The position numbers and the translations under genes are program-made. From positions 1 through 64,000 of the forward strand of contig CAJUFQ010000002.1 in assembly GCA_910585625.1 (NCBI GenBank): DNA of 64,000 nucleotides, given 5' to 3'. Source of the stretch: an uncultured Lachnospiraceae bacterium (GTDB lineage: Bacteria; Bacillota; Clostridia; Lachnospirales; Lachnospiraceae). The stretch's first letter is position 1. Each line of letters starts with the position of its first letter. This document shows positions 50,998 to 60,723 of this stretch, one piece after another. The notes beneath the pieces were generated by a model. The model was not told where the DNA came from. It saw only the letters and a list, made by a program, of their open reading frames with translations, and did not search any database.

Positions 50998-53346
50998 TCA
51001 GGAACCTAACAAGCCGCTTAATGCGCTGGTACTCTGCTGCAAGGTGGCAAGCGCCTTCTCCATTGCAGTAAACTTCTTATAGTAATATTCCTCCATGCTC
51101 GTGACTTTCTCTTCCCATTTCTTGATAGTCTTCGTGTATTGGTCATAGTCACTCTGCATCTTCTTGTCATTATAGATGCTGTACCTGCTGTTTACAGCGC
51201 TGCTCTTCATCTTCTTATCCAGCTTCGTGTAGAGATCGTCGGACAGCTTCTGGAAGAATTCCTGCACGAGATCCGGATTCTCCTGGATAGCCGCAAGCAA
51301 TTTGTCTGACTTGCCGGCAGAAATCTCATCGTCTTTGTCACCGTCAATATGGTAGACGGATCCTTCATTATCCGCTGCATCGAGGTAACCCTGTGTCTTA
51401 ATGCCAAAGCTTGCAAGGCTGTATTTCTTGCCATCGCTCAGCGTAAAGCCCTGGGCCATGGAACTCGTCATCATATTCATGACAGTGGAAAGGGTGTCGT
51501 CCCTCCTGAGGATAGATCCTTTAATCTTCTCCTCCCACTTCTCTATCTCTTTGTCTGACATGGCCTCTTTCTCTTCATCCGTCAGAGGCTCATAGCCTTT
51601 GGCAGAATCTGCATTGTAGAGTTCATCCATCTCTTTGATTAGAGCGTTATACTCCTTAAGGAAGTCCTTGATGGTATCATAAATGCCCTGGGCGTCCGCC
51701 TGGGTGCTTACTGTAAGCGTCTCGCCAGGCGCCGTCTTCTGCAACGCCGTAACCGTAAGCCCATTGATAGTAATGCTGTTGCTGGCAGATTGGTATTCCA
51801 CGCCGTTCAGCTCAATAACGGCGTCTGTGCCGTTCACGCGTACGGCCCCGGCGCTAAAGTTGCCCGTGTCATTCTTCACACTCTGGATATACTCAAACTG
51901 TGCCAACAGCTTATCCGCCCGATCTGCATTGTCCTGTGCCCGAAATGCCGCATATTGGGCATCTGTCATGGCTTTCCGCTCATCTTCCGTCAGGGTAGCT
52001 GCCGGAGCTGAGGAGGCCAGGAGTGCATTATCCTTAATATATGCCTGCTTCTGGGCAATCTCATCCGCATTGTCCTGCATCTCCTTGGACAAATCTTCCA
52101 TGTCCTTCGTATTACCATCTACCCAATTCTGCAAGGCAGTAGTGCTATCGGCTGCATTGTACGCCGTATGGATTTCACTCACCACCTGGGCGTTCTCACT
52201 GTCTTTTTCATAAGCTTCGACAGCTTTTGCATTCGTACTGAGCTTAGAAAACTCTTTGTCGCTCAGCCCTAAATCCTGCTGATACTGTTTCAAATCAGCT
52301 TTTTCCGCATCGGTAAGATCCTTATTATCCTTCCTAAGCAGGCTCTCCAGCTTGCCCTGATCAGTACTGGACAATACACTGGTTCCATCGGTTTTCTTCG
52401 CCTCAATAGCGCCCTTCATCGACATGAATGCGGTCGCATATTTGCGGTCTGCCTGGAGGCCGGTCATCTGAGTCTTCAAATCGGCATTGTCTTTCTGCAG
52501 CTCTTTGATGCTGCCAGCGCCATCACCATTATACTGGTCAATTGTATTCAGAATATTCTCGAAATTTGCTTTTGTTGCGGCAGAATCTATATTCGTAGGA
52601 TCGAATGCCGGATTTTCTATCTTCTTCCCATTGGAATCCACGGTATATTTCGTATTCCCATTAATGTCTACCGCATAGCTATCCCATGCTTTATACGCTT
52701 CTTTGTTAGCCTCAGAATCCACATACAGACCCAAGCCTTTTAATGCTTTCAGCCCATTCGCGTCTGTTGCCGTCAGCGCGAAATCATTCTCTATCCCGCT
52801 ATCCTTAGCGGTTACATAAAAACGTCCATACTTAGCGTCAAAGCTTGCTGAGACACCGGCGTCCTTCATCTTATTGACCAGCTCGGAAATCTTCATTTCG
52901 GAACTGACCTCAATATTCTTGGTGCCGTTCTTCGTCTTTATTGCAATCGTACCCTTATCGCCATCAGCAAGTCCCAGTTTGCCTAAAGTCGTGTCGGCAG
53001 TCGCATCAATCTGCGCACCGGTAAGATAGCCGGTTGCCGCAACTTCAGTGATTTTCAGCGTCTGTGTACCGGTCAGCGCATTGTTGCTTGCGCTAACGCT
53101 TGCCTTCGTGCTGTCAGAGATTGAAGTAGTTTTCTTATTATAGTAAGAACTCAGCTTCATATTGCCCAGTCTCTTGTAGAGGTTGTTGACCTTCTTATTC
53201 AAATCTTTCCAAGCGTCCATCTTCCATTCCAGCTTGGTCTGTGCCTTCACATGCTTATCTTTCTTCTTGCTATAAGCGGAAACCAACTCCTGAACAATAG
53301 AATCGGTGTCCAACCCGGAAACAAGGCCTGATACTCTAATTGCCAT
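50998..53346 (-). CDS. fliD: Flagellar hook-associated protein 2 (filament cap) FliD
   Basis: 782 residues, long for FliD (often 450-700). The N-terminus RVSGLVSGLDTDSIVQELV and the D2/D3-type middle (LKITEVAATGYLTGAQI) are typical, and the C-terminus ends in a coiled coil (YYYKKFTAMEKALATLQQSTSALSGLLG). An acidic, lysine-rich insertion of roughly 240 residues lies around residues 240-480 (KELQKDNADLKTQMTGLQ, LTDAEKADLKQYQQDLG), predicted helical, which would project from the cap. It assembles at the filament tip and folds exported flagellin. Confidence 0.94.
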   Translation of the reverse strand: MAIRVSGLVSGLDTDSIVQELVSAYSKKKDKHVKAQTKLEWKMDAWKDLNKKVNNLYKRLGNMKLSSYYNKKTTSISDSTKASVSASNNALTGTQTLKITEVAATGYLTGAQIDATADTTLGKLGLADGDKGTIAIKTKNGTKNIEVSSEMKISELVNKMKDAGVSASFDAKYGRFYVTAKDSGIENDFALTATDANGLKALKGLGLYVDSEANKEAYKAWDSYAVDINGNTKYTVDSNGKKIENPAFDPTNIDSAATKANFENILNTIDQYNGDGAGSIKELQKDNADLKTQMTGLQADRKYATAFMSMKGAIEAKKTDGTSVLSSTDQGKLESLLRKDNKDLTDAEKADLKQYQQDLGLSDKEFSKLSTNAKAVEAYEKDSENAQVVSEIHTAYNAADSTTALQNWVDGNTKDMEDLSKEMQDNADEIAQKQAYIKDNALLASSAPAATLTEDERKAMTDAQYAAFRAQDNADRADKLLAQFEYIQSVKNDTGNFSAGAVRVNGTDAVIELNGVEYQSASNSITINGLTVTALQKTAPGETLTVSTQADAQGIYDTIKDFLKEYNALIKEMDELYNADSAKGYEPLTDEEKEAMSDKEIEKWEEKIKGSILRRDDTLSTVMNMMTSSMAQGFTLSDGKKYSLASFGIKTQGYLDAADNEGSVYHIDGDKDDEISAGKSDKLLAAIQENPDLVQEFFQKLSDDLYTKLDKKMKSSAVNSRYSIYNDKKMQSDYDQYTKTIKKWEEKVTSMEEYYYKKFTAMEKALATLQQSTSALSGLLGS

Positions 53347-53357
53347 AATACTTCCTC

Positions 53358-53894
53358 CTATCCTTTCTCATCCACTAACAACCCTGCCAGTTCCCAAACC
53401 TTGGCAATCATGTCAAGGGTCTTCTCCGGCGGATATTCCTTCAATACTTCCTTTGTCTTCTTATCCACAATCTTAATTGTCATGCGGTTCGTGGAATCAT
53501 GGACTCCAAATACCGCTTCTGACTCAACGGACCTCTTGTTCAGCTCTTCCACAACGCGTTTCAGTTTATCTGCCGACACAGCCTCTGCGCTTTCCTTATT
53601 CTCAGAAAAAATCGGCTCCGGCGCGATGGCAGCCTCTTTTACCAAAGGCTTCTCTGCCGCTTTCGGGCTGCTGCCGCTCTTATATGCCTCAACCTCAGCG
53701 CCTTTCTTCTCCCGCTTTGGCTCCGGCTTTTTCACCGGAACTGCGTCCGACGCCGTTTTCTCTGCCACTTTGAGAACTTTCACCGTTGCAGGGGCTTCCG
53801 GACGCACTGCTGTCTCGACTGTCTGTACTGCCGGTTTCTTGCTACTTCCCTGATACGCCTTAATCCCAGCAGATTTTAATGCTTCCATTGCCAT
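53358..53894 (-). CDS. flaG: FlaG family protein
   Basis: 178 residues from the ATG at 53894, where GGAGGTGATT lies six bases upstream; the earlier ATG (53909) overlaps that SD. The first about 110 residues are a low-complexity Ala/Pro/Lys/Glu stretch. The last 70 match FlaG (VEELNKRSVESEAVFGVHD, MTIKIVDKKTKEVLKEYPPEKTLDMIAKVWE). FlaG influences filament length or cap function in other bacteria. First gene of the sigma-D unit flaG-fliD-fliS. Confidence 0.88.
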   Translation of the reverse strand: MAMEALKSAGIKAYQGSSKKPAVQTVETAVRPEAPATVKVLKVAEKTASDAVPVKKPEPKREKKGAEVEAYKSGSSPKAAEKPLVKEAAIAPEPIFSENKESAEAVSADKLKRVVEELNKRSVESEAVFGVHDSTNRMTIKIVDKKTKEVLKEYPPEKTLDMIAKVWELAGLLVDEKG

Positions 53895-53982
53895 TGCAAT
53901 CACCTCCATGTGATATTTAAGACAGATGGGCTGGCAGATTCCAAATGTCCTATATGCTCTGATACCCTTTATCTTATAATGA

Positions 53983-54009
53983 TTATCGGTCTTTTTTTAC
54001 AAATATTTA
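53983..54009 (-). promoter_or_regulatory. Sigma-D promoter of flaG-fliD-fliS
   Basis: Minus strand: TAAA (54009-54006), 15 bases, ACCGATAA (53990-53983). It begins four bases after the csrA stop, so csrA and flaG units can be uncoupled. Confidence 0.88.
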
Positions 54010-54013
54010 CGCC

Positions 54014-54229
54014 CTATAGGATATTTTTCAGTATATTTACATCCTCTAGGTTCACTGCAGCCTCGTTCTCTTTCTGAATCTGCAGATAAACCTCCTTGCG
54101 GTATACCGGCACTTCCTTGGGGGCTTTAATTCCAACCTTGACCTGCTCCCCCCGGATATCCAGGATACTAATTTCGATATCATTATTAACAATAATGGAT
54201 TCTCCTTTTTTTCTGGTCAGCGCCAGCAT
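54014..54229 (-). CDS. csrA: Carbon storage regulator CsrA
   Basis: 71 residues from the ATG at 54229, one base after the fliW stop. MLALTRKKGESIIVNNDIEISILDIRG, VKVGIKAPKEVPVYRKEVY are the CsrA core including the RNA-binding strand and C-terminal VYRKEVY. It binds GGA motifs in mRNA leaders, represses flagellin translation and is itself held off by FliW. Linked to fliW, and a likely target site lies in the fliC leader. Confidence 0.96.
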   Translation of the reverse strand: MLALTRKKGESIIVNNDIEISILDIRGEQVKVGIKAPKEVPVYRKEVYLQIQKENEAAVNLEDVNILKNIL

Positions 54230-54230
54230 C

Positions 54231-54695
54231 CTATTCACCCGCCTTTTCTTTTTTTGCCTGCAGAATCTCATAAATGGGATACTTAACCGGGAAATTATCC
54301 TCCACAATCAGCTGCTCTGCCTTGCGCTCTGTGACGTTGATGATAATCGGGGCTTTCAGATTCACGCTAAGCTTCTTGATGTCCGTGGGAACGGTAACCG
54401 TAACCAGTACATAAAGGTTATCTTCGCTCAGGGTCCCAAGGCCCTTTAGGAGGTCATGCTCCACCTGTGGATCGTAATCCTGCTTCACAATCAGGGGATC
54501 CATGACCGGAAGCGCAAACCCCGGCTCCTCGATGGACTGCAGCCAGGAAATGTTCTTGCGCTTGCCATCGTCTCCCTCATCATAAATCAACGTAAACCTC
54601 TGGCAGTGCGGGAATCCTATAATCCCTTTCTCAAAGAAGATAATCTTCTCATCCTCTATCTCTATCTCTCCAAATAATCTTGTGTTTAATTGCAT
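54231..54695 (-). CDS. fliW: Flagellar assembly factor FliW
   Basis: 154 residues. TRLFGEIEIEDEKIIFFEKGIIGFPHCQRFTLIYD at the start and ISWLQSIEEPGFALPVMDP are hallmarks. FliW binds CsrA and is displaced by cytosolic flagellin, so flagellin synthesis senses its own export. Stop TAG is one base before csrA, so the two are translationally linked. SD AAGGAGCG precedes the ATG. Confidence 0.96.
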   Translation of the reverse strand: MQLNTRLFGEIEIEDEKIIFFEKGIIGFPHCQRFTLIYDEGDDGKRKNISWLQSIEEPGFALPVMDPLIVKQDYDPQVEHDLLKGLGTLSEDNLYVLVTVTVPTDIKKLSVNLKAPIIINVTERKAEQLIVEDNFPVKYPIYEILQAKKEKAGE

Positions 54696-54734
54696 GTTCT
54701 CGCTCCTTGCTGGTCGGAATAACCGTTTCTACTG

Positions 54735-56264
54735 TTACAGATAATTCAGCAATGTCTGTCCGTTAGCCTTTGCAGATGCCTGCAGGGACGCCTGGTAGGC
54801 GTTATATGCTGCCGTATACTCAATAATGATATCCGATAGCTCCATATCTTCGTTCCTGGACTTGAGCTGCTCAAACGTTGTCTGCTGGTCGGACATCCTG
54901 TTCTCCGTCAGGTCGAGCCTGTCTTCACGGCTTCCAAGATCCGTCCTGGCAAGGGTTACGGTATCCTTATACTTCTGGAACTTGCCGACGCCTCTGGAAT
55001 AAAGCTTCTGCATATAGTCGTCTGCATATGCCGCTTCCTTCTCTGCCGCTTCCTTCCACTGCTGCAGGCCCTGCTGCGCTAATGGGTCTGAATACTGCTC
55101 TTCTTTCAGCATCTCGTCTATCTTCTTAATCTTATCATGAGCCGCAATCGCAGCCTGCACCGCATTGGTCAGCTCATCAATGTCCCTTCCGATGGAGGAA
55201 TCCAGCACGTCGCTTGCCTGGGTGTTTACCGTGAGGCTCTGGTTAAACGCAACTGTGAATTTAATCTCCTGGTTCTCCTTGGTGTACTCGATATGATTCG
55301 CCGGATTATCGTCTGTGATATCCTTACAGTCAAAGTAATGTTCCGGACGCAGTTCCCCCTCGTTGAACCCTTTCTTCGTGTAGGTCATGCTCAGTTCTAT
55401 CTTCTCACTTGCCATATAATTAGCAACTTTGTCTCCCAGAACCAGCTCTCCGGTCTCTTTGAAATAGATTACCTGGTTGTCACGGACCGCGTAGTCCATG
55501 GCTGCCCAGTCGTCATAGGACAAATCCGTGGTGACAGCCGGATAAGGGCCTCCGATTTCCATGTCTCCTAATGGCAGCCATTCTCCCGCGTCTTTATCAT
55601 AATATTTCAGATTCTCCGCATCCAGCGTCTCGGTTGCCTCATAAGACAGGCGGATACGCTTGTTGGAAAACTCCTTGGGCATATCCTCCAAATCCACTCC
55701 GCCCTGCACCTCGGCGAGTGTGTCCGGCACAATCACCTCATCGCTGAAATAACGCTTCTCCTCAATGTCTTCATAAGAGAGTTTCTCTGTAATCTCATAT
55801 TTGGTATCCTTCTCACTCTCCGCAAATGTCAGCTGCTTGTTGGTCTTGAATCCGGTAAATACATATCTGCCAGCGCAGTCAGCATTCCCCTCATGGTACA
55901 CCTGTTCCCTCAATGACTGGAGGTTCTTTAAGATGGCTGCCCGGTCTTCTTCTTTCAACGTATCGTTTGAACCGTTGACACACTGCTTATAGACGTCCCC
56001 AAGGATGGTCTGCATATTCGTTAGGGCGCCCTCCGTAACCTCTATCCAGGACTTGGCGTCCGGGATATTGCGCTCATAATACTGGTTCAGCTCGTTGAGG
56101 TTGCTTCTCAGGCGTAAAGCGCGGATAGCGATTACCGGATCCTCAGACGGCCGGGAAATCTTCTTCTGCGTCGTCATCTGGTTATTCAGCTTATCAACGT
56201 TCACCTTATTGCCGTTCATATTTGACATGCTGTTTCTGCTTATCATGCTGTTAGTAACTCTCAT
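54735..56264 (-). CDS. flgL: Flagellar hook-associated protein 3 FlgL
   Basis: 509 residues. The N-terminal MRVTNSMISRNSMSNMNGN and KKISRPSEDPVIAIRALRL are the FlgL start; the C-terminus (LDLTENRMSDQQTTFEQL, ELSDIIIEYTAAYNAYQASL) mirrors the flagellin D0/D1. It is longer than FlgL of Bacillus (about 300), with a large middle insertion of mixed acidic sequence. It forms the junction between FlgK and the filament. SD AAGGAGG. Confidence 0.94.
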   Translation of the reverse strand: MRVTNSMISRNSMSNMNGNKVNVDKLNNQMTTQKKISRPSEDPVIAIRALRLRSNLNELNQYYERNIPDAKSWIEVTEGALTNMQTILGDVYKQCVNGSNDTLKEEDRAAILKNLQSLREQVYHEGNADCAGRYVFTGFKTNKQLTFAESEKDTKYEITEKLSYEDIEEKRYFSDEVIVPDTLAEVQGGVDLEDMPKEFSNKRIRLSYEATETLDAENLKYYDKDAGEWLPLGDMEIGGPYPAVTTDLSYDDWAAMDYAVRDNQVIYFKETGELVLGDKVANYMASEKIELSMTYTKKGFNEGELRPEHYFDCKDITDDNPANHIEYTKENQEIKFTVAFNQSLTVNTQASDVLDSSIGRDIDELTNAVQAAIAAHDKIKKIDEMLKEEQYSDPLAQQGLQQWKEAAEKEAAYADDYMQKLYSRGVGKFQKYKDTVTLARTDLGSREDRLDLTENRMSDQQTTFEQLKSRNEDMELSDIIIEYTAAYNAYQASLQASAKANGQTLLNYL

Positions 56265-56276
56265 TTACAAACCTCC

Positions 56277-58115
56277 TTATACACCGGTTTCCAGTATCAG
56301 TCTGTCATACATTTCCGCCAGGGTCTGAACCATCTTAGAGGCTAAATTGTATGCGTTCTGGAATTTGGTCATATCAAGCGCTTCCTCATCCTCGTCTACC
56401 GCCGAGATGGACATCCGCTTTTGAATGATAGTCTCAGAAATATTGCTGTAATTCTTATAGAATGTCTCTGCCTTCTGTGTGTCGACGGAGTTATCCGTAA
56501 TCAGGCATTTCAGGAATTCATCCGCGCCGCCTCCGCGGAACATCTTTACATCCTTCTTCAGCTTCATCATCTCTTCCACCAATGCCTGATTTGCCACGCC
56601 ATTTGCGTAATCCTCAGCAGAGATGGTCGCCATCTTATTGGGATCCTTCATGATTGATGTCGACACCTTGATATTGGCAGCCGTCAATTTATAATAATCG
56701 TTTTTGAATGTACTCATGCTGCCGCCGGCATCGTAATCTGCGAAATCATATTCACCGCCGTCAGCCGCATTGCCTGCCACGAAAAACGCTCCTACCGGAT
56801 TGCCATCTAAATCCACGCCTGACTTCTGAATATTGTTAAGCTGCTTGGCAAATTCACGCAGGAAATTGTTTGCCTGCGACTGATAATACGGAATGCCCAT
56901 AGCGTCAATACTTTCTCCGATTTGCGCTTTGCGGTTATTCAGGTCCTGCCTCTGATCGACGGAAAGCGTCTGTTTCAGGTAAAACTCATACGTCTGTGTC
57001 TCTGCATCATAGGTAAATCCGGAATAACGGTAATCCTTGTTATTGAGTGTGATGACCCCGTCGTCAGCCATGTTAATGCTGTTAATATCCGTAATGCTTG
57101 GGTTCTTAATCCTGACGATATCGCCATTATCCCCTGCCCTTACAGACTCAATCGTACCGCTGAATCCTTCGTCGTTATTGCCATCACGCGTGTCAAACAG
57201 GGCTTTCAGCCGTCCGGTACAGCCTTTGCCGGTCACATTGAACGGCACTTTCGTGCCTTCCCAGCAAAGGTCATAGAGGCCGTCTGCATCGCTCTGGTTA
57301 ATCTTTTTCTCCCGCGCCACATAAGTCAGGGTATTATAATCAAAGCTATCCACCAGGGTCTGCCCGTTAATCTTCACCATAAAGTTAGTCGCCCCGGTAT
57401 ACAAGTTCGGATGCTGCGGATCCACCACGGGCGTCTCCTTGACGTCCACGGCAACCAAGTCGGACAGCTCATCAATGAGCAAGGCCCTCTGGTCACGGAG
57501 TTCGTTGGCATTCACGCCTTGTAATTCGATGACATTAATCTGCTTATTCAATAATGCGATTTTCTGGCCGATGCCGTTAATCTGGTCTACCTGGGTACAG
57601 ATTTCCTGGTTGCAGTCCTCCTGAATCTGGCGCAGCCCAATGTTCAGGCTATAGAAGAAATCTGCAAAGTTCTGGGACTTGCTGATGAAGGCCTGCCTGG
57701 CGTCGGTATCCTCCGGCGTCTTCTTGACATCATCCAGCGCGTCAAACATTTCATTAAGAATTGTGGTAAAACCTTCAACCGTGCCATTTTCCCCATCATC
57801 CAGGAGATAACTCTCAACCTGTTGCGCATAATAAAGCTTGGCTTCAAACATTCCCAGCCGGGCGCTGTTCTCCCAGTATTTCACATCATAGTAAAAGTCT
57901 CTTGTCTGTATAATCTCCGTCGTGGTGACACCGCTCCCGGCCATGCCGTAGCGGTCGTTGACCCGCAATGCCTCTGCCGCATAGCGGACTGCCTGCTGCC
58001 TTGTGTATCCCTTCGTATTTACATTTGAAATATTATTTGCTGTCGTATTCACGGCTGCCTGAAATGCATTCAGCGCAGAACCCGCAATCGTCAGCCCAAA
58101 AAATGTCGATGCCAT
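56277..58115 (-). CDS. flgK: Flagellar hook-associated protein 1 FlgK (second copy)
   Basis: 612 residues. FFGLTIAGSALNAFQAAVNTTANNISNVNTKGYTRQ at the N-terminus is the FlgK signature; the C-terminus holds LDMTKFQNAYNLASKMVQTLAEMYDRLI. It follows the other flgK copy by 28 bases. The two share only the terminal domains, with different middles, so they probably have distinct places in the hook-filament junction rather than being a recent duplicate. SD GGAGG. Confidence 0.93.
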   Translation of the reverse strand: MASTFFGLTIAGSALNAFQAAVNTTANNISNVNTKGYTRQQAVRYAAEALRVNDRYGMAGSGVTTTEIIQTRDFYYDVKYWENSARLGMFEAKLYYAQQVESYLLDDGENGTVEGFTTILNEMFDALDDVKKTPEDTDARQAFISKSQNFADFFYSLNIGLRQIQEDCNQEICTQVDQINGIGQKIALLNKQINVIELQGVNANELRDQRALLIDELSDLVAVDVKETPVVDPQHPNLYTGATNFMVKINGQTLVDSFDYNTLTYVAREKKINQSDADGLYDLCWEGTKVPFNVTGKGCTGRLKALFDTRDGNNDEGFSGTIESVRAGDNGDIVRIKNPSITDINSINMADDGVITLNNKDYRYSGFTYDAETQTYEFYLKQTLSVDQRQDLNNRKAQIGESIDAMGIPYYQSQANNFLREFAKQLNNIQKSGVDLDGNPVGAFFVAGNAADGGEYDFADYDAGGSMSTFKNDYYKLTAANIKVSTSIMKDPNKMATISAEDYANGVANQALVEEMMKLKKDVKMFRGGGADEFLKCLITDNSVDTQKAETFYKNYSNISETIIQKRMSISAVDEDEEALDMTKFQNAYNLASKMVQTLAEMYDRLILETGV

Positions 58116-58143
58116 AAACTACCTCCTGATATATTCCCAAGCC

Positions 58144-59844
58144 TTACAGCCGGGTCACGATATGCTCCAGCATTTCAGAGATTACATTGATAAATCTGCT
58201 GGCTGCGTTGTATGCGTTCTGATATTTAATCATATTCTGCAATTCCTCGTCAGAGGAAACGCCGATTACTTGCTGCCTGCTGTTCTCTATACTCTCCACC
58301 TCAGCGGTAAGCCCTTCTGACAGCCCTTCATATACGGAGCCTACAGTGGCAACGTCCTGTATCATCCTCCGATAGTACTCCTTGAACGTACAAGGATCGG
58401 TATTGCTGGGGTTGATTGTCTGCTTCTTCTGGTTCCAGATCTCCACCAGCTGCTTTGCCATTGCCCAGCCCGGCTCGCCGTCCTTCATCAGATGGGGAAG
58501 GCAGCCCTCCAGCTGCAGCAGATCTTCATTTATCACAATTCCATTGGCGGTATACATCTTCGCCGGGTCTGAAAGGTCTTCCTCGTTATATACATAATAC
58601 ACCGTGCCGTCCTGTGCGGTCACTTTATTGTAACGGTCGCAGCCCCTCCTGGTGAAAAGCTCATGCCCGGGTTTCTGTCCATCTGTCCCCACGCATCCGT
58701 TCGCTTCATCCCACACTTTAACATTGGTATACCGGGTGCCGTCCATAGCCGTAAAGCTTGCCGTTGTCAGCGGGCTGAAAATATCATTGATGGAGGTCAC
58801 GACTTCATGGATAAGCTGGTCTAACTCCGCCTGCGCGTTCATGACCACTGACATCCCGGTGGTGTCCTCATACTTCTGACTGTCAAGTCCCGTAATGTCA
58901 CGGTAATCTGCCGGATGGTCTCCTCTGGATACGATAAGCCCCTTGAGTTCTCCGATGTCGGTGTTCAGCTCCGCGGAGATATCCCCGCTCTTATAGTCGA
59001 ACATATAGGTGTATTTCCCTCTGCCTACATCTGAAAGCTGTGGCCAGTACGGCGTCACAAACCCGGTTGTCTGGTCTGTATACCCGGCTACTTTGTAGAC
59101 ATGGATTTCATCTACAAACTCTACATTCTCAAGCTTAACTCTTACCGTGCCATCCGCCCGCTCCTTGAAATCTACTTTCGCAAGGCCCGATAATTCGTCC
59201 AGCAAATTGTCTCGCTCATCACGCAGCGTCATGGCCGTCTCCACGCCGCCGGACTCAATCCGTAAGATTTCGACATTCAGGTCACGGATCCTGGTACCGA
59301 TTTCGTTAATCCTGTCTATATGATTGTTAATCTTATAGTTCAGGTTCTTCTGGTAATCTTTCAGCTCATTCTCTATCTTCTGCGCCCTGTCCAGGAACAG
59401 CGTCGCTTTCTGGATGACCAGCGTCTGGTAAATTCCCTGATCCGGCCCTTTGGAAAGTTCCTCAAAAGATTCCCAGAACTGCTGGAGCGCATCCTGGAAC
59501 TGTTCTCCCTCTAATTCCTGGAACTGCGTCTGTACTTCCCTTGCGGTCTCTGCACATGCCTCATAGAAGCACTGCCTGCCGTTCTCTGTGCGGTAATACT
59601 GGTCTAAAAAAGCATTCCTGGTATGTATGACGTCTGCAATGTCCACACCCAGTCCTGCCTGCTGGTAGCTGATAGCCGCCTTTCTGTCGAATGTAACGTA
59701 CTGCCGATCCTCAAACAGTACCTGCTGCCTCACGTAGCCTTTGGTATCCACGTTGGCAAGATTGTTTGCCGTAGTATTTAATGCATTCTGACTGTTCTGT
59801 AAACCGGACGCCCCGATATACAGACTTCCCATTCCATTTGCCAT
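58144..59844 (-). CDS. flgK: Flagellar hook-associated protein 1 FlgK (first copy)
   Basis: 566 residues. LYIGASGLQNSQNALNTTANNLANVDTKGYVRQ at the start and LQNMIKYQNAYNAASRFINVISEMLEHIVTRL at the end are FlgK-like; the middle (HIDRINEIGTRIRDLNVEIL) carries the typical long helices. It lies between flgN and the second flgK. SD GGAGAGG precedes the ATG. Confidence 0.93.
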   Translation of the reverse strand: MANGMGSLYIGASGLQNSQNALNTTANNLANVDTKGYVRQQVLFEDRQYVTFDRKAAISYQQAGLGVDIADVIHTRNAFLDQYYRTENGRQCFYEACAETAREVQTQFQELEGEQFQDALQQFWESFEELSKGPDQGIYQTLVIQKATLFLDRAQKIENELKDYQKNLNYKINNHIDRINEIGTRIRDLNVEILRIESGGVETAMTLRDERDNLLDELSGLAKVDFKERADGTVRVKLENVEFVDEIHVYKVAGYTDQTTGFVTPYWPQLSDVGRGKYTYMFDYKSGDISAELNTDIGELKGLIVSRGDHPADYRDITGLDSQKYEDTTGMSVVMNAQAELDQLIHEVVTSINDIFSPLTTASFTAMDGTRYTNVKVWDEANGCVGTDGQKPGHELFTRRGCDRYNKVTAQDGTVYYVYNEEDLSDPAKMYTANGIVINEDLLQLEGCLPHLMKDGEPGWAMAKQLVEIWNQKKQTINPSNTDPCTFKEYYRRMIQDVATVGSVYEGLSEGLTAEVESIENSRQQVIGVSSDEELQNMIKYQNAYNAASRFINVISEMLEHIVTRL

Positions 59845-59855
59845 ATCCCTCTCCT

Positions 59856-60368
59856 TTACTGCTTGGTGTCAAAACCACTGTTTCCTAATAAATCGCCGGT
59901 ATTATTCGCCCGGCTGTCATAATTCGCTGTAGTCGGTGCCTGCCGCATGCTGCGAAACAACGTCAAGTCAAATTCTACCATCTCCATCGCATGCTGCAAA
60001 AGCGCTTCGTTCTGCCCATTGATGTCGGCCATCTTCTGCAGCGTGTCCCGCAGCGTATCCCGCAGTTCTTTTAGCTTTCTCTGCTCCTGCGGCTGTTTAT
60101 TTAAAAATGCTATCATATTAGTAACCGTCAGTTCCTCTGGCGCTTTACTAAGTACGATAGACATATCACCAATAACCTCTGTTCTTTTATTTTCCAAATT
60201 TTTCAGGCGGCTGGCAACCACCTGCTCCTCATCTGTAATAGCCTCAAGAGCAGGAATATCACCGTCTATGATAATCTGCCGCTTCTTCTGGGACAGTTCT
60301 GTCAGACGCTGATATTCCCCATTCTCCGCTTCCAATACGCTCATAAAATCTTCCATTAAGCTTGCCAC
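59856..60368 (-). CDS. flgN: FlgN-like chaperone of hook-associated proteins
   Basis: 170 residues with the start GTG at 60368, seven bases after GAGG; the ATG at 60356 is too far from the SD. Helical throughout (VLEAENGEYQRLTELSQKKRQIIIDGDIPALEAI, LKNLENKRTEVIG), matching FlgN. It should bind FlgK and FlgL in the cytosol for export. Gene order flgM-flgN-flgK is the usual Firmicutes order. Confidence 0.88.
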   Translation of the reverse strand: MASLMEDFMSVLEAENGEYQRLTELSQKKRQIIIDGDIPALEAITDEEQVVASRLKNLENKRTEVIGDMSIVLSKAPEELTVTNMIAFLNKQPQEQRKLKELRDTLRDTLQKMADINGQNEALLQHAMEMVEFDLTLFRSMRQAPTTANYDSRANNTGDLLGNSGFDTKQ

Positions 60369-60383
60369 GCAAAAACCTCATTT

Positions 60384-60659
60384 CTAGCAGTACGCTTCGT
60401 ATTTTTCCAGTAGTTTCGCTGCAAAATCTCCGTTATCCACCTTATAATTTCCGGATGCCATGCGGTTCCTGACCTGGATTACCCTGTCTTCCCTGATATC
60501 GGGAGCCTCTGCCACTGCCTGTTTCGCCACCTGGTAATCGCGTCCTTTCCGGGAAATCTGGACTTCATCCCGCTTCTTCACGCTGTCGGCGCCTTTGGCC
60601 ATGGCTGTCCTGCTGCTGTTATAAACCTGCGTGACCTGGTTATATGCTTCAATACGCAT
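60384..60659 (-). CDS. flgM: Anti-sigma-D factor FlgM
   Basis: 91 residues. IEAYNQVTQVYNSSRTAMA at the N-terminus, SVKKRDEVQISRKGRDYQVAKQAV in the sigma-binding part and a C-terminal KYEAYC match FlgM of clostridia. It holds sigma-28 until it is exported through a finished hook. The three sigma-D promoters in the window are its expected regulon. SD GGAGAG precedes the ATG. Confidence 0.93.
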   Translation of the reverse strand: MRIEAYNQVTQVYNSSRTAMAKGADSVKKRDEVQISRKGRDYQVAKQAVAEAPDIREDRVIQVRNRMASGNYKVDNGDFAAKLLEKYEAYC

Positions 60660-60723
60660 TCGGATCTCTCCTTCCTATCTGTAGTCTTTATTCTTACTTT
60701 ATTCTGTGCTTTATCTAATTTAT

